A stretch of DNA of 16,856 nt from Gammaproteobacteria bacterium (GTDB lineage Bacteria > Pseudomonadota > Gammaproteobacteria > UBA9339), in assembly GCA_018814965.1 (NCBI GenBank), contig JAHIYS010000201.1:1-16856 (forward strand), written 5' to 3'. A model generated the notes under the pieces. That model did no database searches. It saw nothing but the letters and a program-made list of their open reading frames with translations, and had not been told where the DNA came from. The translations under genes were made by a program, and so were the position numbers. Positions 1 to 8,049 of the stretch are shown here, in pieces. Every line of letters begins with the position of its first letter. The stretch's first letter is position 1.

Positions 1-2148
1 ATTCTGGTTGGCGTTAGCATTATCAACAGATAATAAAATAAATTTTCCAGAAGGCAAACATTCCTCTAAGGTTTTTCTATTTTTTTCTTGGGTTAAGATA
101 ATAAAAACCCCCGTATCTTCCAGGATATACCTAATGTGCTGTTTGGGATACATTGGATCTATTGGAATATATGCTGCTCCTGTCTTCAATACAGATAGGA
201 TGCCTATAATCGAGTTTATCCCTTTATCAAAATATGTAGCAACTAAACTTCCGCCCTTAATTCCAAGGCTGCTTAAATAAAAACCAAGTTGGTTCGCTTT
301 TTGGTTAAGTTCTCGATAGGTCAGTAAAATATTCTTACATTTTACCGCTACGTTGTTAGGATATTTATCTACTTGCTGTTCAAAGAGCTGGGCAACAGAT
401 AGGTCTCGTGGATAAGGACGTGTAGTATTATTCCAATCTTCAAGAATTAATTGTTCTTCTTGCGCAGTTAAAATAGACAAATTTCCTATAGCCTGTTTAT
501 TATTTAATAAAAGTTTATCTACAAGAATTTGTAAATGCCCCGACATACTATCAATAATTTTTTGTTTGGTGGCATCAAGGTTTGCTGAGAAATATAAATT
601 GATACTATCTTCGTTTATTACAAAATAGAGGGAATTCTTTATCCTATCAAGCATTTTTTTATGTGGTTCAGTAGTGCTAATAATAATAGGATACGATATT
701 AGTTGTTCTGAAAGCTGGGGATAACGTAATACCACATCTTTAGCAAAGGTTTTATGTTTCTCGATAAGATTTAAAAGCCCTGTGACTTTGACCGCCGCTT
801 GCCGCCAACCTATATTTGGGGTAAAACACAAATTCATTGGCACAATATCAGCGAAGAAATTATCCATATCAGTTTCAAGTTTTTTCAAATATTGGTTACT
901 GTAACCCACGCTAAAATCATCGTAATTATTTAGTCGATATAAGTAGAGAAGAAAAATGGCCATCAGGGCATGCGTTGTATCGCTAGTTGCTGGCAACAAT
1001 AAGGAAATTTTGTTTTTGAAAGACTTGTCAGCATAAATTAGGGTTTTTATTATATTAGTTTCTTTATGGACAACATCTTCATGGGAATTAAATATCCCAA
1101 ACTCTAAATTTTTAATTTGCTCCAGCGCTCGTATCCAAAAAGATTCATCCTTAACTAATTGCTCACCATGTAGCTCTAGTTGTTGTAAAAATTCTTTTTT
1201 TAGCGAAGAGAGTTTTTCGCCTTTTTTAAATCCAACAAAAGCAGCTAATTCAGCAGCACCATAGCTTTTCCCATTGATATCTGTAAGTTGAGAAAGACCT
1301 ATATCCTCAGTTAGGGTGGCTACTCTTAAATATTTATCAGATAACTCTATAATTGTACCCGGAGAATATTTTTTCTTCTTGTTTAAAATAGTCACATGTT
1401 TAGCAAAAAAAGGAGCTTCATTGAAAATAAATTTTGGCAAACATAGCTTATTAGCACGCCCGACAAAATTTAGAGCTCTGTGCAGTCTATATATTTCACT
1501 AGCCGTAGATGATACCCATGTAACCACCCCCCAATGTTTTGGTTTCTGATAAAGAGTATAATAGCTTCTCCGATCAAGATCTTGTTTTATTCTTTTATAC
1601 TTACCCTCTACCAACTCAGCCAATAATTCCCTAAATAAAGGCACCGCTTTTTCGATACACTTTACATCTAAAGTAAAATTTGTTTCCTGATCATCAATCT
1701 TAAAAGTAGCTTGCTTTAATATATCTCCAGTATCTATTCCTTCAGCCATGACATGCCAGGTTACACCATGAAACTGTTCATTATTTAAAAGCGCCCATGA
1801 GGTAGCATGAACTCCTGCATACTTGGGAAGAACCGCATTGTGATAGTTAATAGCAAAATAACGCGGGAGGGTAATTAGGTCTTTGCTAAGAATACGACTA
1901 TTAACAATGCTGAATAAAAAATCACATTTATTGGCTCGCACCCACGATGCAAAAACTTCTATTGAATTGGTACAAGGTATGTTTTTTTGAGCAGCAAAAT
2001 CTTTTATCTGCTCTGAATGAGAACAAATACCTAACAAAACGTAGCCACATTCTAATATCGTTTTTACACAGCTGCCAGCTAGGCTGTCTTCTCCTATAAG
2101 ATAACAACTAATAAATTTATGACCCTCAGAACATGAATTCACTGTCAC
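1..2148 (-). CDS. Nonribosomal peptide synthetase, N-terminal part: formyltransferase - half condensation - adenylation (3' end outside window)
   Basis: An uninterrupted 716-codon frame continues past the left edge. Residues about 10-200 form a formyl-THF-dependent formyltransferase domain like Fmt/ArnA. N101 and H103 sit in NYHNAVLPKYAG, and D139 in GIDTGDIL follows HGVTWHVM, matching the family's Asn-His-Asp catalytic set. Residues about 225-312 resemble the Fmt C-terminal barrel (SPGTIIEL at 262-269). Residues about 325-570 match only the second lobe of a condensation domain (ESFWIRAL; DNFFADIVPMNL like core C5); I see no HHxxxDG. The adenylation domain starts near 577, with LLTYRELNQ at 608-616 and the A2-like core LKTGAAYIPID at 654-664; its later cores are outside the window. 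The probable role is N-formylation of the first building block of a peptide. The start is GTG at 2148, just after an in-frame TAG; a second GTG at 2142, with AGGTG before it, is equally possible. Domain calls are firm; the product is unknown. Confidence 0.88.
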   Translation of the reverse strand, partial: MTVNSCSEGHKFISCYLIGEDSLAGSCVKTILECGYVLLGICSHSEQIKDFAAQKNIPCTNSIEVFASWVRANKCDFLFSIVNSRILSKDLITLPRYFAINYHNAVLPKYAGVHATSWALLNNEQFHGVTWHVMAEGIDTGDILKQATFKIDDQETNFTLDVKCIEKAVPLFRELLAELVEGKYKRIKQDLDRRSYYTLYQKPKHWGVVTWVSSTASEIYRLHRALNFVGRANKLCLPKFIFNEAPFFAKHVTILNKKKKYSPGTIIELSDKYLRVATLTEDIGLSQLTDINGKSYGAAELAAFVGFKKGEKLSSLKKEFLQQLELHGEQLVKDESFWIRALEQIKNLEFGIFNSHEDVVHKETNIIKTLIYADKSFKNKISLLLPATSDTTHALMAIFLLYLYRLNNYDDFSVGYSNQYLKKLETDMDNFFADIVPMNLCFTPNIGWRQAAVKVTGLLNLIEKHKTFAKDVVLRYPQLSEQLISYPIIISTTEPHKKMLDRIKNSLYFVINEDSINLYFSANLDATKQKIIDSMSGHLQILVDKLLLNNKQAIGNLSILTAQEEQLILEDWNNTTRPYPRDLSVAQLFEQQVDKYPNNVAVKCKNILLTYRELNQKANQLGFYLSSLGIKGGSLVATYFDKGINSIIGILSVLKTGAAYIPIDPMYPKQHIRYILEDTGVFIILTQEKNRKTLEECLPSGKFILLSVDNANANQN

Positions 2149-2152
2149 CTAC

Positions 2153-2180
2153 TTCTAGGAATAAATCAATCCACCTAGAA
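2153..2180. repeat. Short inverted repeat before the NRPS start
   Basis: TTCTAGG (2153-2159) and CCTAGAA (2174-2180) are perfect 7-bp inverted arms separated by 14 bp, 5 bp upstream of the GTG at 2148. In the NRPS transcript they could form a weak hairpin over the ribosome-binding region. They could equally be an operator or chance in AT-rich DNA. Confidence 0.3.
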
Positions 2181-2224
2181 AAATTAAAAACTATCATATC
2201 CTTTAGGTTAAAATCCCGTATAAA

Positions 2225-2250
2225 ACAATAACAATAATAACAATAATAAC
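2225..2250. repeat. Short tandem repeat, unit ACAATAATA
   Basis: Two exact 9-bp units (2231-2239, 2240-2248) are flanked by partial units, making an A/C/T-only run. It lies between the divergent NRPS and prfA genes. It could vary in length by slippage; no function is evident. Confidence 0.6.
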
Positions 2251-2448
2251 AGAAAAAACAAATTACTTAGTGCAAACAGATTACCCTAAAATTACACATC
2301 TTTGGCAAATAATCTCAAACCAGAGAATAGCTTTGTTATAATAAGGCATCTAATATAATAAACAAGCTAAAAAGTATTAACCCATCCTAAAAGTTCCCTA
2401 ACTAAATCAATCAGTTAAATAATATGTGTATTCTCCACCCAGATTTTG

Positions 2449-2454
2449 TATAAT
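2449..2454 (+). promoter_or_regulatory. Putative -10 element for prfA
   Basis: TATAAT lies 30 bp before the prfA ATG, giving a short leader that contains AGGA (2471-2474) as ribosome-binding site. The hexamer 17 bp upstream (GTGTAT) is a poor -35, so the promoter call rests almost entirely on the consensus -10. Confidence 0.35.
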
Positions 2455-2484
2455 TCTTATTCTTTGATTTAGGAAAAATTTTTA

Positions 2485-3573
2485 ATGCAACCGTCAATTA
2501 TTAACAAACTGTCTCTCTTGCAGAACAGACATCAAGAGATAGCCGATCTATTGTCGCTCCCAGAAACTATTAATGATCAAAATCGTTATCGCGAGCTATC
2601 AAAGGAATACGCCACCCTTGACTCTATTGTTGCTGCTTTTACCCAATACAATCTCAACCAACAAGAGATCACTAATACCAAAACGATGTTACAAGAGGAA
2701 AAAGATACTGACTTAAAAGAACTTGCCTCAGAAGACCTGTCTAACCTACAAGAAAAACACGAAAAACTTATAGAAAAACTGCAATTTTTACTCTTGCCAC
2801 ACGACCCCAATGATGAACGAAACGTTTTCTTAGAGATCCGGGCCGGGGCTGGTGGTGATGAAGCGGCAATTTTTGCTGGGGATCTCTTTCGGATGTACTC
2901 TCATTATGTAGAGGATGCTGGCTGGCAATTAGAGCTTATCAATTCTAGTGTTGGAGAGCATGGCGGCTATAAAGAAATTATTGCCCGGATTATTGGCAAA
3001 GGAGCATACTCAAAGTTAAAATTTGAATCAGGGGTTCATCGGGTACAAAGAGTTCCAGATACTGAAGCTCAAGGACGCATCCATACTTCCACCTGCACAG
3101 TGGCAGTGATTGCTGAAGCAGATGAGATCGATAATGTAGAGATCAATCCTGCAGATTTAAAAATTGATACTTATCGCAGCTCTGGGGCTGGGGGACAACA
3201 CGTAAACACTACCGACTCCGCCATAAGAATCACACATTTGCCATCAGGAGTAGTAGTAGAGTGTCAAGATGAGCGCTCCCAACACAAAAATAGGGCTCGA
3301 GCAATGTCTCTTTTAAAAGCCAGGATCCTCGCAAAAGAACAGGAAAAACAAGAGAAAGAACAGGCAGCAACACGTCGGGGCATGGTTGGAACCGGGGATC
3401 GCTCCGAAAGAATTCGCACCTATAACTTCCCTCAAGGAAGACTTACCGACCATAGAATAAATTTGACCCTGTATCAACTGGATAAAATCATGAATGGCGC
3501 TATTGAACCAGTGATTGAACCATTAATCAGGGAATATAATGCAGAACAATTGGCAGACCTCAGTGGCACTTAA
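2485..3573 (+). CDS. prfA: Peptide chain release factor 1 (RF1)
   Basis: RF1 reads UAA and UAG in the ribosomal A site and triggers release of the finished protein. The 362-residue product has the usual bacterial length. It has an N-terminal helical region (about 1-110), the PxT anticodon-mimic motif as P191-D192-T193 within RVPDTEAQGRIHTS, and the catalytic GGQ at G236-G237-Q238 in SGAGGQHVNTTDSA. PxT, rather than the SPF of RF2, identifies RF1, and there is no RF2-type frameshift. The C-terminal GDRSERIRTYNFPQGR region is typical of the family. An AGGA at 2471-2474 precedes the ATG by 10 nt. In many gammaproteobacteria prmC, whose product methylates the GGQ glutamine, follows prfA; here the kdp operon follows instead, so prmC must lie elsewhere if present. 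Confidence 0.97.
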   Translation: MQPSIINKLSLLQNRHQEIADLLSLPETINDQNRYRELSKEYATLDSIVAAFTQYNLNQQEITNTKTMLQEEKDTDLKELASEDLSNLQEKHEKLIEKLQFLLLPHDPNDERNVFLEIRAGAGGDEAAIFAGDLFRMYSHYVEDAGWQLELINSSVGEHGGYKEIIARIIGKGAYSKLKFESGVHRVQRVPDTEAQGRIHTSTCTVAVIAEADEIDNVEINPADLKIDTYRSSGAGGQHVNTTDSAIRITHLPSGVVVECQDERSQHKNRARAMSLLKARILAKEQEKQEKEQAATRRGMVGTGDRSERIRTYNFPQGRLTDHRINLTLYQLDKIMNGAIEPVIEPLIREYNAEQLADLSGT

Positions 3574-3600
3574 GAGTTTAAAATAATATAATGTCTCTTT

Positions 3601-3650
3601 TAGTCGCAGTGTTTGTGCGGGACCAAAATGCTTTGCTTGCAATGACATAA
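3601..3650. repeat. Degenerate 'attgcgag'-family repeat remnant
   Basis: The string GCTTTGCTTGCAATGACAT (3630-3648) resembles the right end of the clearer repeat after aspS (CGCTTGGCTCGCAATGACAT, 16789-16808). The upstream part (GTCGCAGTG...GCGGGACC) is too decayed to align by eye. It probably represents an old copy of the dispersed intergenic repeat. Confidence 0.4.
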
Positions 3651-3651
3651 A

Positions 3652-3678
3652 TTTTTGCTCAATTGCAAGGAGCAAAAA
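3652..3678 (+). promoter_or_regulatory. Hairpin upstream of kdpA
   Basis: TTTTTGCTC (3652-3660) and GAGCAAAAA (3670-3678) form a perfect 9-bp stem around a 9-nt loop. The hairpin ends 8 nt before the AGGA (3687-3690) that serves kdpA. It could be a weak terminator for prfA, a leader hairpin affecting kdpA translation, or an operator-like palindrome. Only four of the nine pairs are G-C, and no T-run follows, so a strong terminator is unlikely. Confidence 0.4.
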
Positions 3679-3696
3679 TAACTACTAGGATTTTTT

Positions 3697-5400
3697 ATGC
3701 TAAACACTGGGTTATTTCAAACAGCCGTTCTGCTATTCTTATTGACTATATTTGCTTTTTTATTAGGCGAATACATGGCCAAAGTTTTTGCTGGCAAACA
3801 CACCCTGCTATCCCCCATATTGCTACCCATAGAAAAATCCCTTTATAAAACCTTTGGCATCGACCCTGATGAAGATATGACATGGCAAACATTTGCCGTG
3901 AACTTTTTAATTTTCAGTTTAATCGGAATAGCGGCCTTATTTTTTCTCCAACAAATACAAGCATATCTTCCTCTAAATCCTGAAGGGTTCAAAAACATCA
4001 AATGGGATAGCGCAATTAATACCGCAATATCTTTTGTTACCAACACTGATTGGCAAGGATACAAAAGTGAAGCCACAATGAGCTATCTCACCCACATTCT
4101 TGGAATGGGTCTTCAGAATTTTTTATCTGCGGCGGCGGCAATGGCTGTAGCAATAGCGCTGATTAATGCTTTTGTACGTAAAAATACTCTGGGCATAGGA
4201 AATTTTTGGGTTTATTTAACCAGATCTATAATTTATATTTTACTACCGTTATCTATTATTCTTTCAATATTTTTTATTTCACAAGGAAGCATAGATAATT
4301 TACGCCCCTACGTACATGCTCAAACTTTAGAGGGTAAAGAACAAATTATCGCTCAAGGACCTGCTGCATCGCAGATAGCCATTAAAAATCTAGGAACCAA
4401 TGGTGGTGGTTTTTTTGCTGCCAACGCAGCACACCCATACGAAAACCCTACACCACTTACAGACTATATAAGTATCCTATCTTTTTTGATTATAGCCGCA
4501 GCATTTCCATTCACCTTTGGAGCATTAATGAAAGATCGCGCTCAAGGTTGGACTATATTTATTGCAATGATGCTATTTTTCGTTATTGGACTAGGAATAG
4601 TGTTATGGTCAGAATCCCATGGTAATCCATTACTTACAAAACTAAATATCTATAATGGCGTTAACATGGAAGGCAAAGAGGTACGCCTAGGAATTACCTC
4701 TTCGGCAGCTTTCGCTAACTCTGCTACCGCTACTGCAACCGGAGCTTCTAGCTCATCTTACGGCAGTCTTATGCCTCTTACTGGATTAGTGCTTATTTTC
4801 AACATAGCAATAGGTGAGGTTATTTTTGGTGGCGTTGGCTCGGGATTTATTAGCATGATGTTTTATATCATACTAACTATGTTTTTAATTGGCCTTTCAA
4901 TTGGTCGCTCTCCTGAAGCTTACGGAAAAAAATTAAGCTCTTATGAAATGATAATGACTGTATTAGTACTCTTTACGCCATGTATTGCCCGCTTTATTTT
5001 GAGTGCAATAGCTCTATCAACCGATGCTGGAGCATCCGGACCCAGCATCGCATCCGTTCATGGTCTATCTGAAGTACTCTACGCCTATGCATCTGCAATA
5101 GGAAATAACGGGTCATCATTTGCAAGCCTAAAATCAGACACTACTTTTTATAACTTAACTCTTGCCTTTGCCATGCTGTTTGGTCGTTTAATAACTATTA
5201 TTCCTGCTTTAGCCATTGCTGGCTCGATAGCACAAAAAAATAGCAGCCCGACTAATACTCGCTTTCTTACAACCACACCATTATTTATTTTGGCATTAAC
5301 TAGCGTCATCCTAATTATTGGCGCTTTGGCTTTTCTACCAACATTAGTACTGGGACCAATACTCGAAAATTTATACCTTCTTTTTGGAAAAACTTTTTAA
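3697..5400 (+). CDS. kdpA: Potassium-transporting ATPase subunit A (K+-binding channel subunit)
   Basis: KdpA is the integral-membrane subunit of KdpFABC that selects and conducts K+; it belongs to the potassium-transporter superfamily. The 567-residue product (E. coli 557) has about ten hydrophobic helices and four recognisable selectivity-filter segments: TNTDWQ (115-120), GTNGGGFFAAN (233-243), ATGASSS (347-353) and GNNGSSF (469-475). GEVIFGGVGSG (373-383) is also characteristic. The third segment lacks the cysteine of the E. coli SCGAVN motif but keeps the glycine (G349). The start is set by AGGA six nt upstream (3687-3690). It is the first gene of a kdpABCD operon; kdpB begins 13 nt downstream. 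I found no kdpF before it. Confidence 0.97.
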   Translation: MLNTGLFQTAVLLFLLTIFAFLLGEYMAKVFAGKHTLLSPILLPIEKSLYKTFGIDPDEDMTWQTFAVNFLIFSLIGIAALFFLQQIQAYLPLNPEGFKNIKWDSAINTAISFVTNTDWQGYKSEATMSYLTHILGMGLQNFLSAAAAMAVAIALINAFVRKNTLGIGNFWVYLTRSIIYILLPLSIILSIFFISQGSIDNLRPYVHAQTLEGKEQIIAQGPAASQIAIKNLGTNGGGFFAANAAHPYENPTPLTDYISILSFLIIAAAFPFTFGALMKDRAQGWTIFIAMMLFFVIGLGIVLWSESHGNPLLTKLNIYNGVNMEGKEVRLGITSSAAFANSATATATGASSSSYGSLMPLTGLVLIFNIAIGEVIFGGVGSGFISMMFYIILTMFLIGLSIGRSPEAYGKKLSSYEMIMTVLVLFTPCIARFILSAIALSTDAGASGPSIASVHGLSEVLYAYASAIGNNGSSFASLKSDTTFYNLTLAFAMLFGRLITIIPALAIAGSIAQKNSSPTNTRFLTTTPLFILALTSVILIIGALAFLPTLVLGPILENLYLLFGKTF

Positions 5401-5413
5401 GCGGTAATTAAGT

Positions 5414-7453
5414 ATGCACAAAAAAATATGGTGGAATACTAAATTTATTTTACCAGCAATCAAACAAGCTTTTATTAAGCTAAATCCGTTGCTGCTTCGC
5501 CGTAATTTCATAATGCTTATAGTAGAAATTGGCGCGATTACCACTTTGGCAATTGCACTAATTCATTTTTTTACTAAAATCTCCTATAGCTTCGATATTC
5601 AGATAAGCATTTGGTTATGGTTCTCAGTATTATTTGCTAACTTTGCCGAAAGTTTTGCTGAAGTAAAAGGAAAAGATCAAGCAGAAACTTTGAAACAAGA
5701 TCAAATCGAACTCTATGCTCAAAGAGTAGTTGCCGACACTATTGATGAAACTGAATCAGTGCCTGCCTTGATGCTTAAAAAAGGAGATGTCGTAATCATT
5801 TATGAAGGCATGACGATCCCTTCAGATGGAGAGATTCTCTCAGGAGTAGCATTAGTCGATGAATCAGCTATTACAGGAGAATCAGCGCCTGTAGTACGGG
5901 AAGCTAACGGTGAAAAAACCTCGGTTACTGGTGGAACTAAAGTTCTTTCCGGAGTTATCCGAGTTGAAATCAAAACTAACGCTGGTGAAACATTCATCGA
6001 TCAAATGATTAGAATGATAGAAAGCACCAAACGCCAGAAAACCCCCAATGAAATTGATTTAGAAATCTTTTTAATCAGTCTAACCGCCGTCTTTTTAACT
6101 GTTATAATAACCTTGCCGTTTTTGGGAGCCTATCTACATTTTAAGATACCATTAACTGTTTTAATCGCTTTGCTCGTATGTTTAATTCCAACCACCATTG
6201 GTGGATTACTACCTGCAATTGGTATCGCTGGCATGGACCGACTGCTCGCCCATAATGTTATTGCATTAAATGGCCGCGCAATAGAAGCTGCAGGCGACGT
6301 TAATGTTGTTCTTTTAGATAAAACAGGAACTATTACACTTGGTAATAGATTAGCGACCTCATTTATACCAGCCCCCACAGTTACCGAAAGAGAGCTTGCT
6401 CGATTTGCGATGCTATCTTCATTAGCTGATGATACTCCTGAGGGACGAAGCATTGTGGTTTTGGCAAAAGAAAAACTACAAATTCGTGGCCGAGACATAA
6501 GATCTCCAGCAGGCGCCAAATTTGTTGAATTTCGCGCTGACACCAGGATGAGCGGGATTGATATTAATGAATTACAAATTCGCAAAGGGGAAGCTGATGC
6601 TATTGAAGGATTTATCAAAACACGTAAAGTTAACTTTCCTGCAGAAGTAAAAGCAACAGTAGAAAAAATCTCAAATGAAGGGGGTACCCCTCTTGTTGTC
6701 GTTGATCAAGATATAGTTTATGGAGTAATCTATCTTAAAGACGTACTAAAAGATGGAATCCGTGAGCGTTTATTACAACTAAAAGATATCGGCATCTCTT
6801 CAGTAATGATTACTGGCGATAATCCATTAACAGCTGCAGCTATCGCTGCAGAAGCTGGCGTAAGCGATTTTATAGCCCAAGCAACTCCCGCAACGAAATT
6901 AAAATGCATTAAAAAATATCAACAAGATGGCTATATGGTAGCCATGATTGGCGATGGCACTAATGACGCTCCTGCATTAGCACAAGCAGATGTTGCAGTA
7001 GCCATGAATGTAGGCAGTCAAGAAGCTAGGGAAGCTGCTAACATGATAGATTTAGACTCAACTCCAACTAAGTTACTTGATATTGTCACTATTGGGAAAC
7101 AAATTTTAATCACTCGAGGAGCACTCACAACATTCAGCATTGCCAATGATATTGCTAAATATTTCGCGATTATTCCCGCGTTATTTGTCCGCAGCTACCC
7201 GTTATTGGGCTCTTTGAATATCATGCATTTAGGAACACCTAATAGCGCAATTATCTCTGCAGTAATTTTTAACGCACTTATAATACCATCACTTATCCCC
7301 CTAGCACTGCGTGGGGTAAAATATCGAAAAATATCTATCAATTCTATTCTAAGGCATAATCTATTAGTTTATGGAATTGGCGGATTGTTATTACCATTTG
7401 CCAGCATTAAACTTATTGATATGCTGATCATGTGGCTAGGATGGGGGCTCTAA
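5414..7453 (+). CDS. kdpB: Potassium-transporting P-type ATPase subunit B
   Basis: KdpB hydrolyses ATP to drive K+ uptake through KdpA. The 679-residue product (E. coli 682) has P-type ATPase signatures in order: TGES at 154-157 in the actuator domain, the phosphorylated aspartate D302 in DKTGT, TGDNPLTAAAIAAEAGV in the nucleotide/phosphorylation domain, and GDGTNDAPALAQADVAVA from 513. S157 corresponds to the E. coli TGES serine (Ser162) whose phosphorylation inhibits the pump, so that control could be conserved. Membrane segments lie at about 30-80, 215-265 and in three or four helices after about 570. PTTIGGLLPAIGIAGMDRL after the first helices is typical of KdpB. It starts 13 nt after kdpA and ends 7 nt before kdpC, so the genes are surely cotranscribed. 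Confidence 0.98.
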   Translation: MHKKIWWNTKFILPAIKQAFIKLNPLLLRRNFIMLIVEIGAITTLAIALIHFFTKISYSFDIQISIWLWFSVLFANFAESFAEVKGKDQAETLKQDQIELYAQRVVADTIDETESVPALMLKKGDVVIIYEGMTIPSDGEILSGVALVDESAITGESAPVVREANGEKTSVTGGTKVLSGVIRVEIKTNAGETFIDQMIRMIESTKRQKTPNEIDLEIFLISLTAVFLTVIITLPFLGAYLHFKIPLTVLIALLVCLIPTTIGGLLPAIGIAGMDRLLAHNVIALNGRAIEAAGDVNVVLLDKTGTITLGNRLATSFIPAPTVTERELARFAMLSSLADDTPEGRSIVVLAKEKLQIRGRDIRSPAGAKFVEFRADTRMSGIDINELQIRKGEADAIEGFIKTRKVNFPAEVKATVEKISNEGGTPLVVVDQDIVYGVIYLKDVLKDGIRERLLQLKDIGISSVMITGDNPLTAAAIAAEAGVSDFIAQATPATKLKCIKKYQQDGYMVAMIGDGTNDAPALAQADVAVAMNVGSQEAREAANMIDLDSTPTKLLDIVTIGKQILITRGALTTFSIANDIAKYFAIIPALFVRSYPLLGSLNIMHLGTPNSAIISAVIFNALIIPSLIPLALRGVKYRKISINSILRHNLLVYGIGGLLLPFASIKLIDMLIMWLGWGL

Positions 7454-7460
7454 ATATAGT

Positions 7461-8021
7461 ATGAAAAAATTAATTACATCTATAAGAGTATTTTTTGTTT
7501 TTGCCATTCTATTGGGCCTGGTTTACCCGCTATTTATTATGGCACTAGGACAACTTATATTTCCTTATCAAGCTAATGGGAGTCTAATCACATATCACGA
7601 CAAAATTATTGGATCAAAACTAATCGCCCAGGAATTTAACCACCCAGAATATTTTCATAGTAGATTCTCTGCCGTAGATTACGATGCCACAAACTCTGGC
7701 GCAAGCAATTTACCAACTTCTAGCAATACCCTATATCAACAAACCCAAGCTAATACTAAAAAAATTAAAATCGAAAATGATTTAACTCCAGATGTAAAGT
7801 TACCAGCTGACATGGTACTTAGTTCAGCAAGCGGTTTAGACCCACATATCTCTTTAGATAACGCAATGCTACAACTCCCTAGAGTCGTAAAATATCGTGG
7901 ATTATCTCGTAAGGCGGTACAGGAGTTAATCTATAAGCATCTTGATAGTGACTTTGTTGGAATTTGGGGTCAGCCAGGAGTAAATGTATTAAAACTTAAT
8001 TTGGCTCTGGATAAAATTTAA
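7461..8021 (+). CDS. kdpC: Potassium-transporting ATPase subunit C
   Basis: KdpC is the accessory subunit of the Kdp pump, thought to stabilise the complex and assist ATP binding. The 186-residue product (E. coli 190) has one N-terminal membrane helix (about 9-30), then a periplasmic domain with the family's conserved stretches: QANGSLITY, GSKLIAQEF, EYFHSRFSA, SSASGLDPHIS, LPRVVKYRGLS and GQPGVNVLKLNLALDK. It follows kdpB by 7 nt and precedes kdpD by 28 nt. Nothing suggests inactivation. Confidence 0.96.
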   Translation: MKKLITSIRVFFVFAILLGLVYPLFIMALGQLIFPYQANGSLITYHDKIIGSKLIAQEFNHPEYFHSRFSAVDYDATNSGASNLPTSSNTLYQQTQANTKKIKIENDLTPDVKLPADMVLSSASGLDPHISLDNAMLQLPRVVKYRGLSRKAVQELIYKHLDSDFVGIWGQPGVNVLKLNLALDKI

Positions 8022-8049
8022 AAAGACTCTTATTAAAAGGCAGGTAATT

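Larger units (their letters stand above)
2149..2484. other. Divergent intergenic region between the NRPS gene and prfA
   Basis: These 336 bp contain no convincing gene. They separate two divergent genes, so both promoters should lie here. On the minus strand TATGAT (2198-2193) could be a -10 for the NRPS gene, but no good -35 precedes it. Next to the NRPS start is a small inverted repeat (2153-2180), and a short ACAATAATA tandem repeat lies at 2225-2250. The rest is AT-rich and featureless to me. Confidence 0.6.

Noticed and set aside
1316..1549. 77-codon plus-strand open frame, and a similar one at 8-280
   Set aside because: Both are antisense to the continuous NRPS frame, which has clear domain motifs on the minus strand.
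3591..3650. 19-residue open frame before kdpA, considered as KdpF
   Set aside because: KdpF is a roughly 30-residue very hydrophobic helix. This peptide has charged residues (VRDQN) mid-way, no ribosome-binding site and overlaps a repeat remnant.
6130..6618. 162-codon open frame on the minus strand inside kdpB
   Set aside because: It lies fully antisense to a strongly conserved P-type ATPase, matches no family I recognise and has no ribosome-binding context; a shadow of kdpB codon usage.
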